This document shows, piece after piece, positions 15,568-27,607 of a DNA stretch of 64,000 nucleotides (position 1 is the stretch's first letter; each line of letters opens with the position of its first letter). Below the pieces are notes generated by a model. The model did not search any database. It saw only the letters and a program-made list of their open reading frames with translations, and was not told the DNA's origin. Origin of the DNA: Marinibaculum pumilum. Its GTDB lineage: Bacteria; Pseudomonadota; Alphaproteobacteria; Ferrovibrionales; Ferrovibrionaceae. The translations under genes were made by a program, and so were the position numbers. The stretch is taken from contig NZ_JBHRTR010000034.1 in the NCBI RefSeq assembly GCF_042646425.1, positions 372,001 through 436,000 on the forward strand. The letters are read 5' to 3'.

Positions 15568-17373
15568 ATGAACGAGATGACGCCTGTGGCGCACAAGACG
15601 GTGGACGTGGATCCGGTGACCCTGCAGATCATCGGCGGTGCGTTCCACACCATCGCCGAGGAGATGGGGCATGTGCTGTACCGCATGTCCTTCTCCTCCA
15701 TCATCCGGGAGAGCCAGGACCTGGGCGCCGGCCTGTTCGACGCCAAGTTCCAGACCCTGTGCGAGTCGGACTCCACCCCGCTGCATATCGGCTCCCTGCC
15801 GGGCTACCTGCACGGCATCCAGGAAAGCCTGCAGGGCGGCGAGTGGCACGAGGGTGACGTGATCATCCACAACCACCCCTATTACGGCGCCTCCCATTCG
15901 CCGGACATCGCGATCGTGATCCCGGTCTTCTACCAGGGCGAGCTGGTCGGCTTCTCCGCCAACACCGCGCATCATGTCGATATCGGCTCCGCCACCCCGG
16001 GCCTGATCATCGACATTCCCGACGTCTTCGCCGAGGGCATGCTGTTCGCCGGCATCAAGCTGTACGAGAAGGGCAAGCGCAACGAGGGCATCTGGCAGTT
16101 CATCAAGTACAACAGCCGCACCGCGAAGCAGACGATGGACGATCTGGACGCGCAGATCGCCTCCGCCCGGCTGGGCGAGCGCCGCTTCCGCGAGCTGATG
16201 GACCAGTACGGCAAGGATGTCGTCCTGTCGGCGGCCGACCAGCTGATGGACAACATGGAAAGCCTGATGCGCAAGCGCATCGCCGAGATCCCCGACGGCG
16301 AGTATTTCGCGGAAGGGTTCATGGACGATGACGGCCGCAACCGCGGTGTGCATCTGCCGATCAAGGTCTGCGTCCGGATCAAGGGCGACGAGGTCGAGGT
16401 CGACCTGACCGGCTCCGCCGACCAGGTGCCCACCGGCTTCAATGTGCCGTTCGAAGGGTCGACGAAGGTCGCCTGCTTCTTCGCCTTCCGGGCGCTGCTG
16501 CTGGACAGCTACACCTCCGAGACCGAGGTGCGCGCCAACGAGGGCTCGTTCCGGCCGATCAAGGTGACCGCGCCGAAGGGCAGCATCTTCAACCCGGAAT
16601 TCCCGGCGGCGGCGGAGGCCCGCTTCTGCCAGTGCAACCGGATGATCGACTGCATCCTGCGGGCGCTGGCCCCGGTGATCCCGGAGCGGGTCAATGCCGG
16701 CAATTCCGCCAGCCTGTCCTTCGCCGCCTATTCCGGCGTGCGCCCCTCCGGCGACTATTGGGTTTTCCTGGAGGTGAACGAAGGTGCCTATGGCGGGCGG
16801 CCGCATTCCGACGGGCCGGACAGCATCGACAACCTGATGTGCAACACCCGGAACAACCCGATCGAGGACCTGGGCATGCACCTGCCGATGGTCTGCGACC
16901 GCTACGAGCTGCGCGACGACGTGATGCCGGGGGCGGGCCGCTATCGCGGCGGCATCGGCGTGGTTAAGTCGCAGCGGCTGCTGACCCCGGGCTCGATCAC
17001 GCATGAGAACGACCGCCACGACGACACCCCCTGGGGCGTGTTCGGCGGCACGCCGGGCGCCTGCGGCAAGGTGGAGATCTACAACGCCGACGACCCGTCC
17101 GGCCGCAAGTCGGTGGAAGCCAAGTTCTCCGGCCTGCAGACCAAGGCCGGCGACGTGATGGCCTTCTACGCGCCCTGCGGCGGCGGCTATGGCGATCCGC
17201 TGGAGCGCCCGGCGGAGAAGGTCCGCGAGGACGTGCTGGACGACTTCTGCAGCCGCGACTGGGCCTACGAGGCCTATGGCGTCGTGCTGGACGACAAGCT
17301 GCGCCTCGATGCCGCTGCGACTGAGCAGCGCCGCCAGGACCTGCGGGCACAGCGCCCGGCCGCGGCAGAGTAG
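15568..17373 (+). CDS. hyuB: Hydantoinase/oxoprolinase subunit B, copy 1
   Basis: A 601-residue B subunit of the ATP-dependent hydantoinase family. Typical blocks are DPVTLQIIGGAFHTIAEEMG (16-35), FDAKFQTLCES, HNHPYYGASHSPDI, the DLTGSADQVPTGFN segment, the AGNSASLSFAAYSG region and C-terminal CGGGYGDPLERPAEKV. It pairs with HyuA copy 1, 94 bp upstream. ATG at 15568 follows GGAAGGAG; a longer reading from 15514 is not supported by a ribosome site. Metal ligands of the family are His/Asp-rich loops that appear intact. Function as partner of HyuA is firm; the substrate is not. Confidence 0.93.
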   Translation: MNEMTPVAHKTVDVDPVTLQIIGGAFHTIAEEMGHVLYRMSFSSIIRESQDLGAGLFDAKFQTLCESDSTPLHIGSLPGYLHGIQESLQGGEWHEGDVIIHNHPYYGASHSPDIAIVIPVFYQGELVGFSANTAHHVDIGSATPGLIIDIPDVFAEGMLFAGIKLYEKGKRNEGIWQFIKYNSRTAKQTMDDLDAQIASARLGERRFRELMDQYGKDVVLSAADQLMDNMESLMRKRIAEIPDGEYFAEGFMDDDGRNRGVHLPIKVCVRIKGDEVEVDLTGSADQVPTGFNVPFEGSTKVACFFAFRALLLDSYTSETEVRANEGSFRPIKVTAPKGSIFNPEFPAAAEARFCQCNRMIDCILRALAPVIPERVNAGNSASLSFAAYSGVRPSGDYWVFLEVNEGAYGGRPHSDGPDSIDNLMCNTRNNPIEDLGMHLPMVCDRYELRDDVMPGAGRYRGGIGVVKSQRLLTPGSITHENDRHDDTPWGVFGGTPGACGKVEIYNADDPSGRKSVEAKFSGLQTKAGDVMAFYAPCGGGYGDPLERPAEKVREDVLDDFCSRDWAYEAYGVVLDDKLRLDAAATEQRRQDLRAQRPAAAE

Positions 17374-17408
17374 GGGCGGGCAAGGCGCCGGACGGCACGG
17401 CCAGGGTC

Positions 17409-17879
17409 ATGTCCTTCTGCGGCGGGCCGGTGCCGCCCGTCATGCCGGGCTTCTGGCCGGCCCAGCCCCGGGAGGGGGAGGGGCCGGCCGGTGGCGATGG
17501 CACGGCTGCGCCGGCCGCCCGCCCGCCGGAAGGCTGGCTCTACTATTTCCTCAGGCTGCCGGCCGGGCGCAATCCGCTCACCGACCAGTACCGGGAGGCA
17601 GTCCGCCTGCGCCGCGCGCTGGAGGGCTGGCTGGCGGCGCATCACGTGCCCCGGCCGCTGCTGGACCGGTCCGGCCGGCCGCTTGGCGAACTGGTTTCCG
17701 TGGTCTTCCGCCATGACCAGCCGGAGCGGGTGCTGGCCTTCCGGATGTTCTGCAACCAGCTTGGCCTGGCGGAGGCGATGGATCATTTCCGGGTGGTGCC
17801 GGGGCGCTGTCCGCGCACCACGCCGCCGGCATCGCCGCCGGACGCGTTTCCGCCCCTGTTCCGGCCGAAACGCGCATGA
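17409..17879 (+). CDS. Hypothetical protein, 156 residues
   Basis: I do not recognise this gene. It begins 35 bp after hyuB copy 1 with ATG at 17409 and only a weak ribosome site. The N-terminal 40 residues are Pro/Gly-rich and low in complexity. The central part (about 43-130) looks like a folded domain: GWLYYFLRLPAGRNPLTDQY, EAVRLRRALEGWLAAHHV, then VSVVFRHDQPERVLAFRMFC. No membrane segment or signal is visible. It may be an accessory of the hydantoinase unit or a chance open frame in G+C-rich DNA; the coherent middle domain makes me favour a real gene. Confidence 0.45.
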   Translation: MSFCGGPVPPVMPGFWPAQPREGEGPAGGDGTAAPAARPPEGWLYYFLRLPAGRNPLTDQYREAVRLRRALEGWLAAHHVPRPLLDRSGRPLGELVSVVFRHDQPERVLAFRMFCNQLGLAEAMDHFRVVPGRCPRTTPPASPPDAFPPLFRPKRA

Positions 17880-18319
17880 GGCGCGTGTGCGTCAGGGCGG
17901 CGGAGGAGTTGGCCGCGGGGGCGGATGCGGCGGCCCGGCGGACCGCGACCGCGTCTTTCCTGCGGGGAAATTGCATACGATTGCGATGCGTTGACCTGCA
18001 TCCGCTCTCCTGCCTACACTCCGGTCCAACGCCGTACAGACAACGACAAGAACAAACCCGCTTAGGGGACGCTCGTGCCGGGTATCCCGGCGCAGGCCAT
18101 CAAGCTGTTCGCTCTAGGGTCAGGACACCGGCCGCCGCACCGGCATGCTTTGCCGATCGGGACCGGGGCACGCGTATTCAGGACCGCCGCAGCCCGTGCG
18201 GTCCGTGCAGAGCCGGGCAGACCCGGTCGGCCCGGCGCCGTCGCGCCGCCGACCGGCCGTGCCGGGACAGGTCCGTGGCATTCCGCGTCCGTGGAAGCCG
18301 CACAGCGTAGGAGAACAGG
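17880..18319 (+). promoter_or_regulatory. Long structured leader before the ABC transporter operon
   Basis: No convincing gene occupies these 440 bp. A promoter lies near its start (annotated separately), leaving a leader of about 290 nt. Stable hairpins include GCCGGG-TAT-CCCGGC (18077-18091) and GGACCGC/GCGGTCC (18181-18187 with 18198-18204), and GGCGC/GCGCC repeats near 18233. A short frame at 17876-18310 has poor protein-like composition. The segment CTAGGGTC at 18113-18120 faintly recalls the start of ykkC-type RNAs, but the rest does not match. Confidence 0.45.
17991..18020 (+). promoter_or_regulatory. Predicted sigma-70 promoter for the ABC transporter operon
   Basis: TTGACC (17991-17996) and TACACT (18015-18020) are separated by 18 bp, a good match to the housekeeping consensus, which is uncommon in this G+C-rich background. 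The next gene, the transporter ATPase, starts at 18320. Confidence 0.6.
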
Positions 18320-19423
<1,104 letters not shown>

Positions 19424-19604
19424 AGAGCCGCGCGGCAGGGATGAGAGAATCGCGTCGCCGCCGCCGCGCGCGGGGAGACGGGATGCCAAGGCCGTCGCCG
19501 CTACGACAAGGCGGAGCGGCAGACCCGAAAGGCCCGCAGGGCCCAGGGTTCCGTACCGGATACCGGGCGGGCCCGGGTGCGGGTGCGTAACAGGAGGCGA
19601 GAGG

Positions 19605-20915
19605 ATGAAGGACGAAAAATCCAGCGTCACGAAGGGCACGCGGAAGGGTTTCTCGCGTCGTACCATGTTGAAGGGCAGCGCCGCCGCCGCCGGCGTCGCC
19701 ATCGGTTCCGGGGCGATCAAGGGCTTCCCGACCATCTGGGCGCAGAACATCAAGGATGTCGAGCTGCGCATCGCCGGCCTCAGCGTGTCGAACATGCCGC
19801 AGGTCGAGGAACTGGCGAAGAAGGATCTTGGCCTGACCATCAAGATGCAGGCCATCGACATCCCGGTGATCATCCAGCGCGGTCTGACGCAGCCGAAGTC
19901 GGTGGACATCCTGGACACCGTCTACCTGGCGATGAAGGTGATCTGGCCGTCGGGCAACTTCCAGGCGATCGACGCCAACAAGATCAAGCTCTGGGACAAG
20001 GTGGTCGGCACGTTCAAGACCGGCAAGCTGGATTCCGACGCCTGGTACGGCCAGGGCCAGAACCCCTCTTCCGTGCAGTTCGTGGCCTCGCCCGATGCGA
20101 AGCAGTTCTCGCCCGAGCAGACCGAGTACCTGTCGGTGCTGCCGTTTATCAACAACGCAGACACCCTGGGCATCCGCCCCGACCTGATCGGCCACAAGGT
20201 CGAGTCCTGGAAGGAGCTGATCAATCCGGAGTTCAAGGGCAAGGCCGCGCTGATCGGCTTCCCCGGCATCGGCTTCATGGACGCCGCGATGGCGCTCGAG
20301 GCCGAGGGCCTGGTGAAGTACGAGGACAAGGGCAACCCGACCAAGCAGGAGATCGACGCCACGGTCGACATCCTGCAGGACCTGAAGAATGCCGGTCACT
20401 GGCGGTCGTTCTGGAACACCTTCATCGACTCCGTGAACCTGATGGCCTCGGGCGAGGTGGTGATCCAGTCGATGTGGTCGCCGGCGGTCACCGCCGTGAA
20501 GTCGAAGGGCATTCCCTGCGAGTATGTCGCGCTGAAGGAAGGCTACCGTTCCTGGGGCCTCGGCCTGATGCTGCCGAGCCATCTGGAGGGCCTGAAGCTC
20601 GATGCGGCCTATGAGTACCTGAACTGGATGTATTCCGGCGTGCCGGGCGCGTTCTTCGCCCGCCAGGGCTACTACTCGCCGGTGCCGGAGACGGTGAAGG
20701 CGACCCTGGAGCCCTACGAGTGGGACTTCTGGTACGAGGGCAAGCCGGCGGAGAAGGACATCATCGATCCGTTCGGCACCACCATCGACAAGGCCGGATC
20801 GGTGCGCGACGGCGGTTCCTACAAGGACCGCATGGGTCGCGTCGCGATCTGGAACACGATCCCCAGCGAGAACGAGTACCTGACGCAGAAGTGGAACTCG
20901 TTCATCGCGACCTGA
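19605..20915 (+). CDS. Tat-exported ABC transporter substrate-binding protein
   Basis: A 436-residue extracellular solute-binding protein of the polyamine-type ABC family. The N-terminus carries a twin-arginine signal: SRRTMLK (Arg18-Arg19) followed by an Ala/Gly-rich hydrophobic stretch, with cleavage expected after the PTIWAQ region near 47. Tat export implies folding in the cytoplasm before secretion. ATG at 19605 follows AGGAGG with a second AGAGG close by. It is the second gene of the operon. A strong stem-loop lies just after its stop codon, a usual arrangement for keeping binding-protein mRNA more abundant than permease mRNA. Confidence 0.92.
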   Translation: MKDEKSSVTKGTRKGFSRRTMLKGSAAAAGVAIGSGAIKGFPTIWAQNIKDVELRIAGLSVSNMPQVEELAKKDLGLTIKMQAIDIPVIIQRGLTQPKSVDILDTVYLAMKVIWPSGNFQAIDANKIKLWDKVVGTFKTGKLDSDAWYGQGQNPSSVQFVASPDAKQFSPEQTEYLSVLPFINNADTLGIRPDLIGHKVESWKELINPEFKGKAALIGFPGIGFMDAAMALEAEGLVKYEDKGNPTKQEIDATVDILQDLKNAGHWRSFWNTFIDSVNLMASGEVVIQSMWSPAVTAVKSKGIPCEYVALKEGYRSWGLGLMLPSHLEGLKLDAAYEYLNWMYSGVPGAFFARQGYYSPVPETVKATLEPYEWDFWYEGKPAEKDIIDPFGTTIDKAGSVRDGGSYKDRMGRVAIWNTIPSENEYLTQKWNSFIAT

Positions 20916-20927
20916 TCGGCGATGGCG

Positions 20928-20956
20928 CGGCGGGGGCGGCCGGTCCGCCCCCGCCG
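20928..20956 (+). terminator. Intercistronic stem-loop after the binding-protein gene
   Basis: CGGCGGGGGCGG (20928-20939) pairs perfectly with CCGCCCCCGCCG (20945-20956) across a 5-nt loop, 12 bp after the stop codon. There is no T-run, so complete termination is unlikely. It should protect the upstream mRNA 3' end or attenuate read-through into the permease genes. Confidence 0.75.
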
Positions 20957-21072
20957 GTATCGCAGGCAAATCGCAGCCGGCGCGGGTCCGGGTCGGCAGC
21001 ATCCAAGACGATCGCCTTTCCGGTGGTCTTCCTGGCAATGGTTCCGTGCGGATCCGGGCAAAGGGTGGTCCT

Positions 21073-21972
21073 TTGAGCAGTACGTTTGACTCGACGATGG
21101 GGAAGTCATTTTTCAAGAAATACGCACCGTATTTCCAGGCCCTGCCGCTTTGGCTGGTGATGATCGTCTTCATGCTGGTGCCGATCATCGTCATCGTCTT
21201 CTATTCGACATACCGGGTGGAAAACTACGTCATTGCCAGTGACTTCCGGCTCGACGATCTCGGTTTCCTGAAGCAGTACTGGACCACGATCAGCAACGGC
21301 TCGACCTGGGTGGCCTACTGGACCGGCATCAAGCTCACCTTCTTTGCCTGGGTGATCAGCCTGGTGATCGGGCTGATGGTCTCCTACTACCTGGTCTTCG
21401 ACGTCGCGAAGCTGTCGACCAAGATCGGCCTGTTCCTGATCTGCGTGATCCCGTTCTGGACCTCCGGCGTCATCCGGACCCTGGCCTGGCTGCCGTTCTT
21501 CGGCATCGACGGCATTGTCAACCGCTTCCTTGTGTGGCTCGGAATCGTCGATGCGCCGCTGGAATTCCTGCTCTATTCCGAATTCACCGTGGTCGTGTCC
21601 TACGTCCACATCTATTCGCTGTTCATGGTGGCGCCGATCTTCAACACCATGGCGCGCATCAATCCCTCGCTGATCGAGGCGGCGATCGAGTACGGCGCCA
21701 GCGGCTGGCAGACCTTCCGCCACGTGGTGCTGCCGCTGTCGATGCCGGGCATCGTGATCGGCACGATCTTCGTCGTCACCCTGGCGATGGGCGACTTCAC
21801 CTCGATCAAGATCCTGGGCGGTGGCCAGACCGGCAACCCGGCCTACCTGATGGTCAATTTCATCCCGCTGCAATACCCGACCGCGGCGGCCCAGGGGATC
21901 ATCCTGCTGGTGGTGCTGCTGCTCTTCGTGGCCGGCCTCACCCGTATCGTCGACATCCGGAAGCAGCTCTGA
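21073..21972 (+). CDS. ABC transporter permease (PotB type), first permease
   Basis: A 299-residue integral membrane protein with about six transmembrane helices, the first at residues 18-40. The EAA loop that docks to the ATPase reads EAAIEYGASGWQTFRHVVLP. The start is uncertain: TTG at 21073 is weakly supported by AAGGGTGG, while GTG at 21046 and ATG at 21097 are alternatives. It lies 157 bp after the binding-protein gene, beyond a strong stem-loop, and the second permease starts 2 bp after its stop, so the two are co-translated. It imports the substrate of the binding protein together with its partner. Confidence 0.92.
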   Translation: MSSTFDSTMGKSFFKKYAPYFQALPLWLVMIVFMLVPIIVIVFYSTYRVENYVIASDFRLDDLGFLKQYWTTISNGSTWVAYWTGIKLTFFAWVISLVIGLMVSYYLVFDVAKLSTKIGLFLICVIPFWTSGVIRTLAWLPFFGIDGIVNRFLVWLGIVDAPLEFLLYSEFTVVVSYVHIYSLFMVAPIFNTMARINPSLIEAAIEYGASGWQTFRHVVLPLSMPGIVIGTIFVVTLAMGDFTSIKILGGGQTGNPAYLMVNFIPLQYPTAAAQGIILLVVLLLFVAGLTRIVDIRKQL

Positions 21973-21974
21973 CC

Positions 21975-23054
21975 ATGGCCAACGTGACCGCACAACCCGC
22001 ACACGGCGCCGGCACCGGCGCGAAGTCCGTGCGCCGCGACTGGAAGGCCTGGCGACGCGTCTTCTTCTGGGTCTTCGTGGTGTTCCTCTACGGCCCGATG
22101 GCGGTGATCATCCTGCTGGCCTTCCAGGGCAAGGACGGCGGCCTGGTCCTGCCCTTCACGGGCCCGTCGATGCACTGGTTCGCCGACGTGTTCGAGCCGA
22201 CCTATATCGGCGATTTCAGGATGCCGTTCGTCCGCTCGCTGCTGCTCGGCCTGGTCGCCATGCTGCTGACCGTCGTGATCTCGTTCATGGCCGGCCTGGC
22301 GTTCCGGCGGAAGTTCGTCGGCTCCGGCGTGCTGTTCTACCTGACTATCGCCAGCCTGATCACGCCGTCCCTGCTGGTCAGCCTCGGCGTCGCGCTGCTC
22401 TTCCAGTGGCTCGACATCCTGCCGTCCTACTGGCAGGCCGGCCTCGGTGCCCACCTGACCTGGACCCTGCCGTTCGGCGTATTGATCATGCTGGCGGTCT
22501 TCAACCGCCTGGACCCGTCCTACGAGGAGGCGGCGCGCGACCAGGGCGCCTCCTCGTGGCAGACGCTGCGCCATGTGATCATTCCGATCACCGCGCCCGG
22601 CATGGTCGGTGTCGCCCTGTTCGGTTTCACCCTGTCCTATGACGAATATCCGCGCACCTCGCTGCTGTCCGGCGACGCCAACACCCTGCCGGCGGAACTG
22701 GTGTCGGTGCAGGCGAACAATGCCTCGCCGTCGCTCTATGCGGTCGGGGCGCTGACCACTTTCTTCTCCTTCATCGTCATCGGCCTCGCCTTCGGCGCGC
22801 TCTACATGATGCAGGCGCAGCGCGCCGGGAAGCTGGAAGGGGTGCCGATCCTCGGCGCTCTCGGCAAGCTCCTCAGCGGCGGCGACGCGGCGGCGAAGAA
22901 GGCCGAAGCCCAGCGGCTGAAGGAGGAGGCGATCATGGAATACCGGATCGCCGAACTGGAAAAGAAGATCCACGGCGTGGAAGCGGAACTGGCGGAGGTT
23001 TATGGCGAAACGCCCAACCCTGCCGGCAATAAAGATCGCGGCGGCCGGGCCTGA
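21975..23054 (+). CDS. ABC transporter permease (PotC type) with C-terminal coiled-coil tail
   Basis: A 359-residue permease. The core (about 25-285) has six membrane helices and an EAA loop EEAARDQGASSWQTLRHVII. PotC-type permeases usually end shortly after the last helix; this one continues about 70 residues into the cytosol with a charged helix (DAAAKKAEAQRLKEEAIM) and the heptad coiled coil RIAELEKKIHGVEAELAEV (324-342). Hydrophobic positions follow perfect 3-4 spacing. A closely similar coiled coil opens the adjacent HyuA copy 2, suggesting docking of the enzyme to the transporter. ATG at 21975 follows the first permease stop by 2 bp. Confidence 0.92.
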   Translation: MANVTAQPAHGAGTGAKSVRRDWKAWRRVFFWVFVVFLYGPMAVIILLAFQGKDGGLVLPFTGPSMHWFADVFEPTYIGDFRMPFVRSLLLGLVAMLLTVVISFMAGLAFRRKFVGSGVLFYLTIASLITPSLLVSLGVALLFQWLDILPSYWQAGLGAHLTWTLPFGVLIMLAVFNRLDPSYEEAARDQGASSWQTLRHVIIPITAPGMVGVALFGFTLSYDEYPRTSLLSGDANTLPAELVSVQANNASPSLYAVGALTTFFSFIVIGLAFGALYMMQAQRAGKLEGVPILGALGKLLSGGDAAAKKAEAQRLKEEAIMEYRIAELEKKIHGVEAELAEVYGETPNPAGNKDRGGRA

Positions 23055-23209
23055 ACCTGCGGCGGGACCGACCGCCCGGACCCGGACTGCCCGAAGGGGC
23101 GGCGCTGTGGCGCGCCGTCCCCGGCGGGAGGTTCGACCTGGCGGTTCCCGAAGTGGCATCAGGGGATCGACCGGCGCGCGACAAGAGCGACCTGAAGGAG
23201 CGTGACCGA

Positions 23210-25492
<2,283 letters not shown>

Positions 25493-25591
25493 AGGCCGAA
25501 GCCTGACGGACGAGGAAGCGGAAGCTTAGATTCCAGAAAGCAGGTGCCGTCGCCATACGGGGCGGCGGCACCGCGAAAAGGAGGGCCAGAC

Positions 25592-27484
25592 ATGCCGGCC
25601 AAGATCATCGAGACCAAGCCGCGTCCCTTCAACAAGGTCGACGTGGACCCGATCACCCTGGACATCATCGAGAACGCGCTGCGCAACGCGCGGGCGGAGA
25701 TGGACGCGGTGCTGTTCCGCACCGCGATGTCACCGGGCATCCGCGAGCAGCACGACGCCTTCCCCATGATTGCCAACAACGAAGGCAAGATGGTGGTGGG
25801 CCAGTTCGGCTCCTTCCTGTGGGGGTTCCAGCAGGGGTATCAGGGCACGATCGAGGAAGGCGACGTCTTCCTGACCAACGATCCCTATTCGGTCGACGGT
25901 GCGATCAGCCATCTGAACGACTGGCTGACCATGATGCCGATCTTCCGCGACGGCCGCATGGTGGCCTGGGCGGCGATGTTCGGCCATATGACGGACATCG
26001 GCGGCAAGGTGCCGGGCAGCCTGCCGACCGACGCCAACCAGATCTACGAGGAAGGGGTCCAGATCCCGCCGACGAAGATCTACAAGAAGGGCGAGCTGCA
26101 GGAAGACATCCTGAACCTGATCCTGCACAACTGCCGCCTGCCGCACTGGAACAAGTCGGACTTCATGGCGATCATCGCCGCGCTGCGCCTGGCGGAGCGG
26201 CGGGTGCACGAGAACTGCAAGCGGTTCGGCGAGGACACCTTCATCGCCGCCATGCAGGAGATGCTGGACCGCAACAAGCGGGCCATGTCGGCGATCATCA
26301 AGCAGGTGGTGCCGGAGCAGAAGGTCTATTTCGAGGACTATATCTGCGACGACGGCATCGGCATGGGCCCCTACAAGCTGGCCTGCACCCTGTGGCGGGA
26401 GGGCGACAAGGCCTTCTTCGACTTCACCGGAACGGACCCGCAGTCGGACTCTTCGATCAATTTCCTCCTCAACGAGGAAATGTTCAAGATGTTCCTGGGC
26501 GCCTTCACCATCAACATCTTCGACCCGCAGATCCTGTTCAACGACGGCTTCTACGACCTGGTCGACGTGAATATCCCGCGCGGCACGGTGCTGAAACCGG
26601 TGAAGCCCGCCGCCCTGTCGTCGCGCACCCATATTCTGGGCCGTATCTTCGACATTATGGGCGGTCTGCTGGGCCAGGGCGCGCCGGATGCGCTGAACGC
26701 CGCCGGTTTCTCCGACAGCCCGCACTTCATGTATTCGGGCTATACCAAGGAAGGCGAATGGTACCAGCTCTACCAGATCGGCTTCGGCGGCATTCCGGGC
26801 CGCCCGGTCGGCGACGGGCCGGACGGGCATTCGCTCTGGCCGGCCTTTACCAATGTGCCGAACGAGTTCCTGGAGAGCTATTTCCCGCTGCGGATCGACA
26901 CCTACGAGACGATCCCGGATTCCGGCGGCGCCGGCCTGCATCGCGGCGGCAACGGCCTGTCGATGGGCTATCGCTTCCTGGAGGATGGCGAGATATCCAT
27001 CCATGACGACCGCTGGCTGACCTATCCCTGGGGCGTCAATGGCGGCCATCCCGGCGGCCGCTCGACCAAGGTGCTGGTGCGCACCGACGGCAGCCGTGAG
27101 CTGATGCCGTCCAAGTGCGACCATATCAAGGTGAAGTCGGGCGACATCCTGTACTTCAACACATGGGGCGGCGGCGGCTGGGGCGACCCGCTGAAGCGCC
27201 CGGCGGAGAAGGTCGGCCTGGACGTCAAGCGCGGCCTGGTCACGTCGCAGGGCGCGCGGCGCTACGGCGTGGTCTGCGATGATCGCGGCGTGGTGGACGA
27301 GAACGCCACCAAGGCCCTGCGCGAACAGATCGCCGGCGAACGCGGCCCGGTGAAGCTGTTCGACTTCGGCGGCACGATCGAGGAGCTGAAGGCCCGCTGC
27401 AAGGCGGAGACCGGCTTCGAGCCGCCGAAGCAGCCGGAGTTCCAGACCTGGTTCACCAAGGAGAAGGCGATGGCCGCCGAATAA
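25592..27484 (+). CDS. hyuB: Hydantoinase/oxoprolinase subunit B, copy 2
   Basis: A 630-residue B subunit partnering HyuA copy 2. Family blocks include DPITLDIIENALRNARAEMD (17-36), the TAMSPGIREQHD segment, FLTNDPYSVDGAISHLNDW, DFTGTDPQSDSSINF, and the C-terminal WGGGGWGDPLKRPAEKV. It is about 30 residues longer than copy 1, and the two B proteins diverge strongly outside motifs, so they are old paralogues rather than a recent duplication. ATG at 25592 follows AAAAGGAGGG, one of the best ribosome sites in the window, suggesting high expression. A strong hairpin follows the gene. Confidence 0.93.
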   Translation: MPAKIIETKPRPFNKVDVDPITLDIIENALRNARAEMDAVLFRTAMSPGIREQHDAFPMIANNEGKMVVGQFGSFLWGFQQGYQGTIEEGDVFLTNDPYSVDGAISHLNDWLTMMPIFRDGRMVAWAAMFGHMTDIGGKVPGSLPTDANQIYEEGVQIPPTKIYKKGELQEDILNLILHNCRLPHWNKSDFMAIIAALRLAERRVHENCKRFGEDTFIAAMQEMLDRNKRAMSAIIKQVVPEQKVYFEDYICDDGIGMGPYKLACTLWREGDKAFFDFTGTDPQSDSSINFLLNEEMFKMFLGAFTINIFDPQILFNDGFYDLVDVNIPRGTVLKPVKPAALSSRTHILGRIFDIMGGLLGQGAPDALNAAGFSDSPHFMYSGYTKEGEWYQLYQIGFGGIPGRPVGDGPDGHSLWPAFTNVPNEFLESYFPLRIDTYETIPDSGGAGLHRGGNGLSMGYRFLEDGEISIHDDRWLTYPWGVNGGHPGGRSTKVLVRTDGSRELMPSKCDHIKVKSGDILYFNTWGGGGWGDPLKRPAEKVGLDVKRGLVTSQGARRYGVVCDDRGVVDENATKALREQIAGERGPVKLFDFGGTIEELKARCKAETGFEPPKQPEFQTWFTKEKAMAAE

Positions 27485-27522
27485 GGCCATCCGCCCGACA
27501 TAGGACCGCAGGGCGACAGGGG

Positions 27523-27549
27523 GACGGGGCCGGACTTGCCGGCCCCGTC
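27523..27549 (+). terminator. Strong stem-loop between hyuB copy 2 and the second isochorismatase gene
   Basis: GACGGGGCCGG (27523-27533) pairs perfectly with CCGGCCCCGTC (27539-27549) over a 5-nt loop. Outer CGACAG/CTGTCG (27514-27519 and 27552-27557) extend the stem with small bulges. No U-tract follows, so it may attenuate or stabilise rather than fully terminate. Confidence 0.65.
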
Positions 27550-27607
27550 GTCTGTCGGCGATCTCCGCCGTGCAGCGACCACGGCATCCGTTGAGGGAGG
27601 AACGGCC

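Noticed and set aside
13320..15776. 818-codon minus-strand frame opposite hyuA copy 1
   Set aside because: Composition typical of reversed G+C-rich codons; the plus strand encodes a full hydantoinase A with all family motifs.
17876..18310. Possible 144-residue protein in the importer leader
   Set aside because: Composition is Arg/Ala/Pro-rich and random-looking, has no ribosome site, and covers a strong promoter and hairpins.
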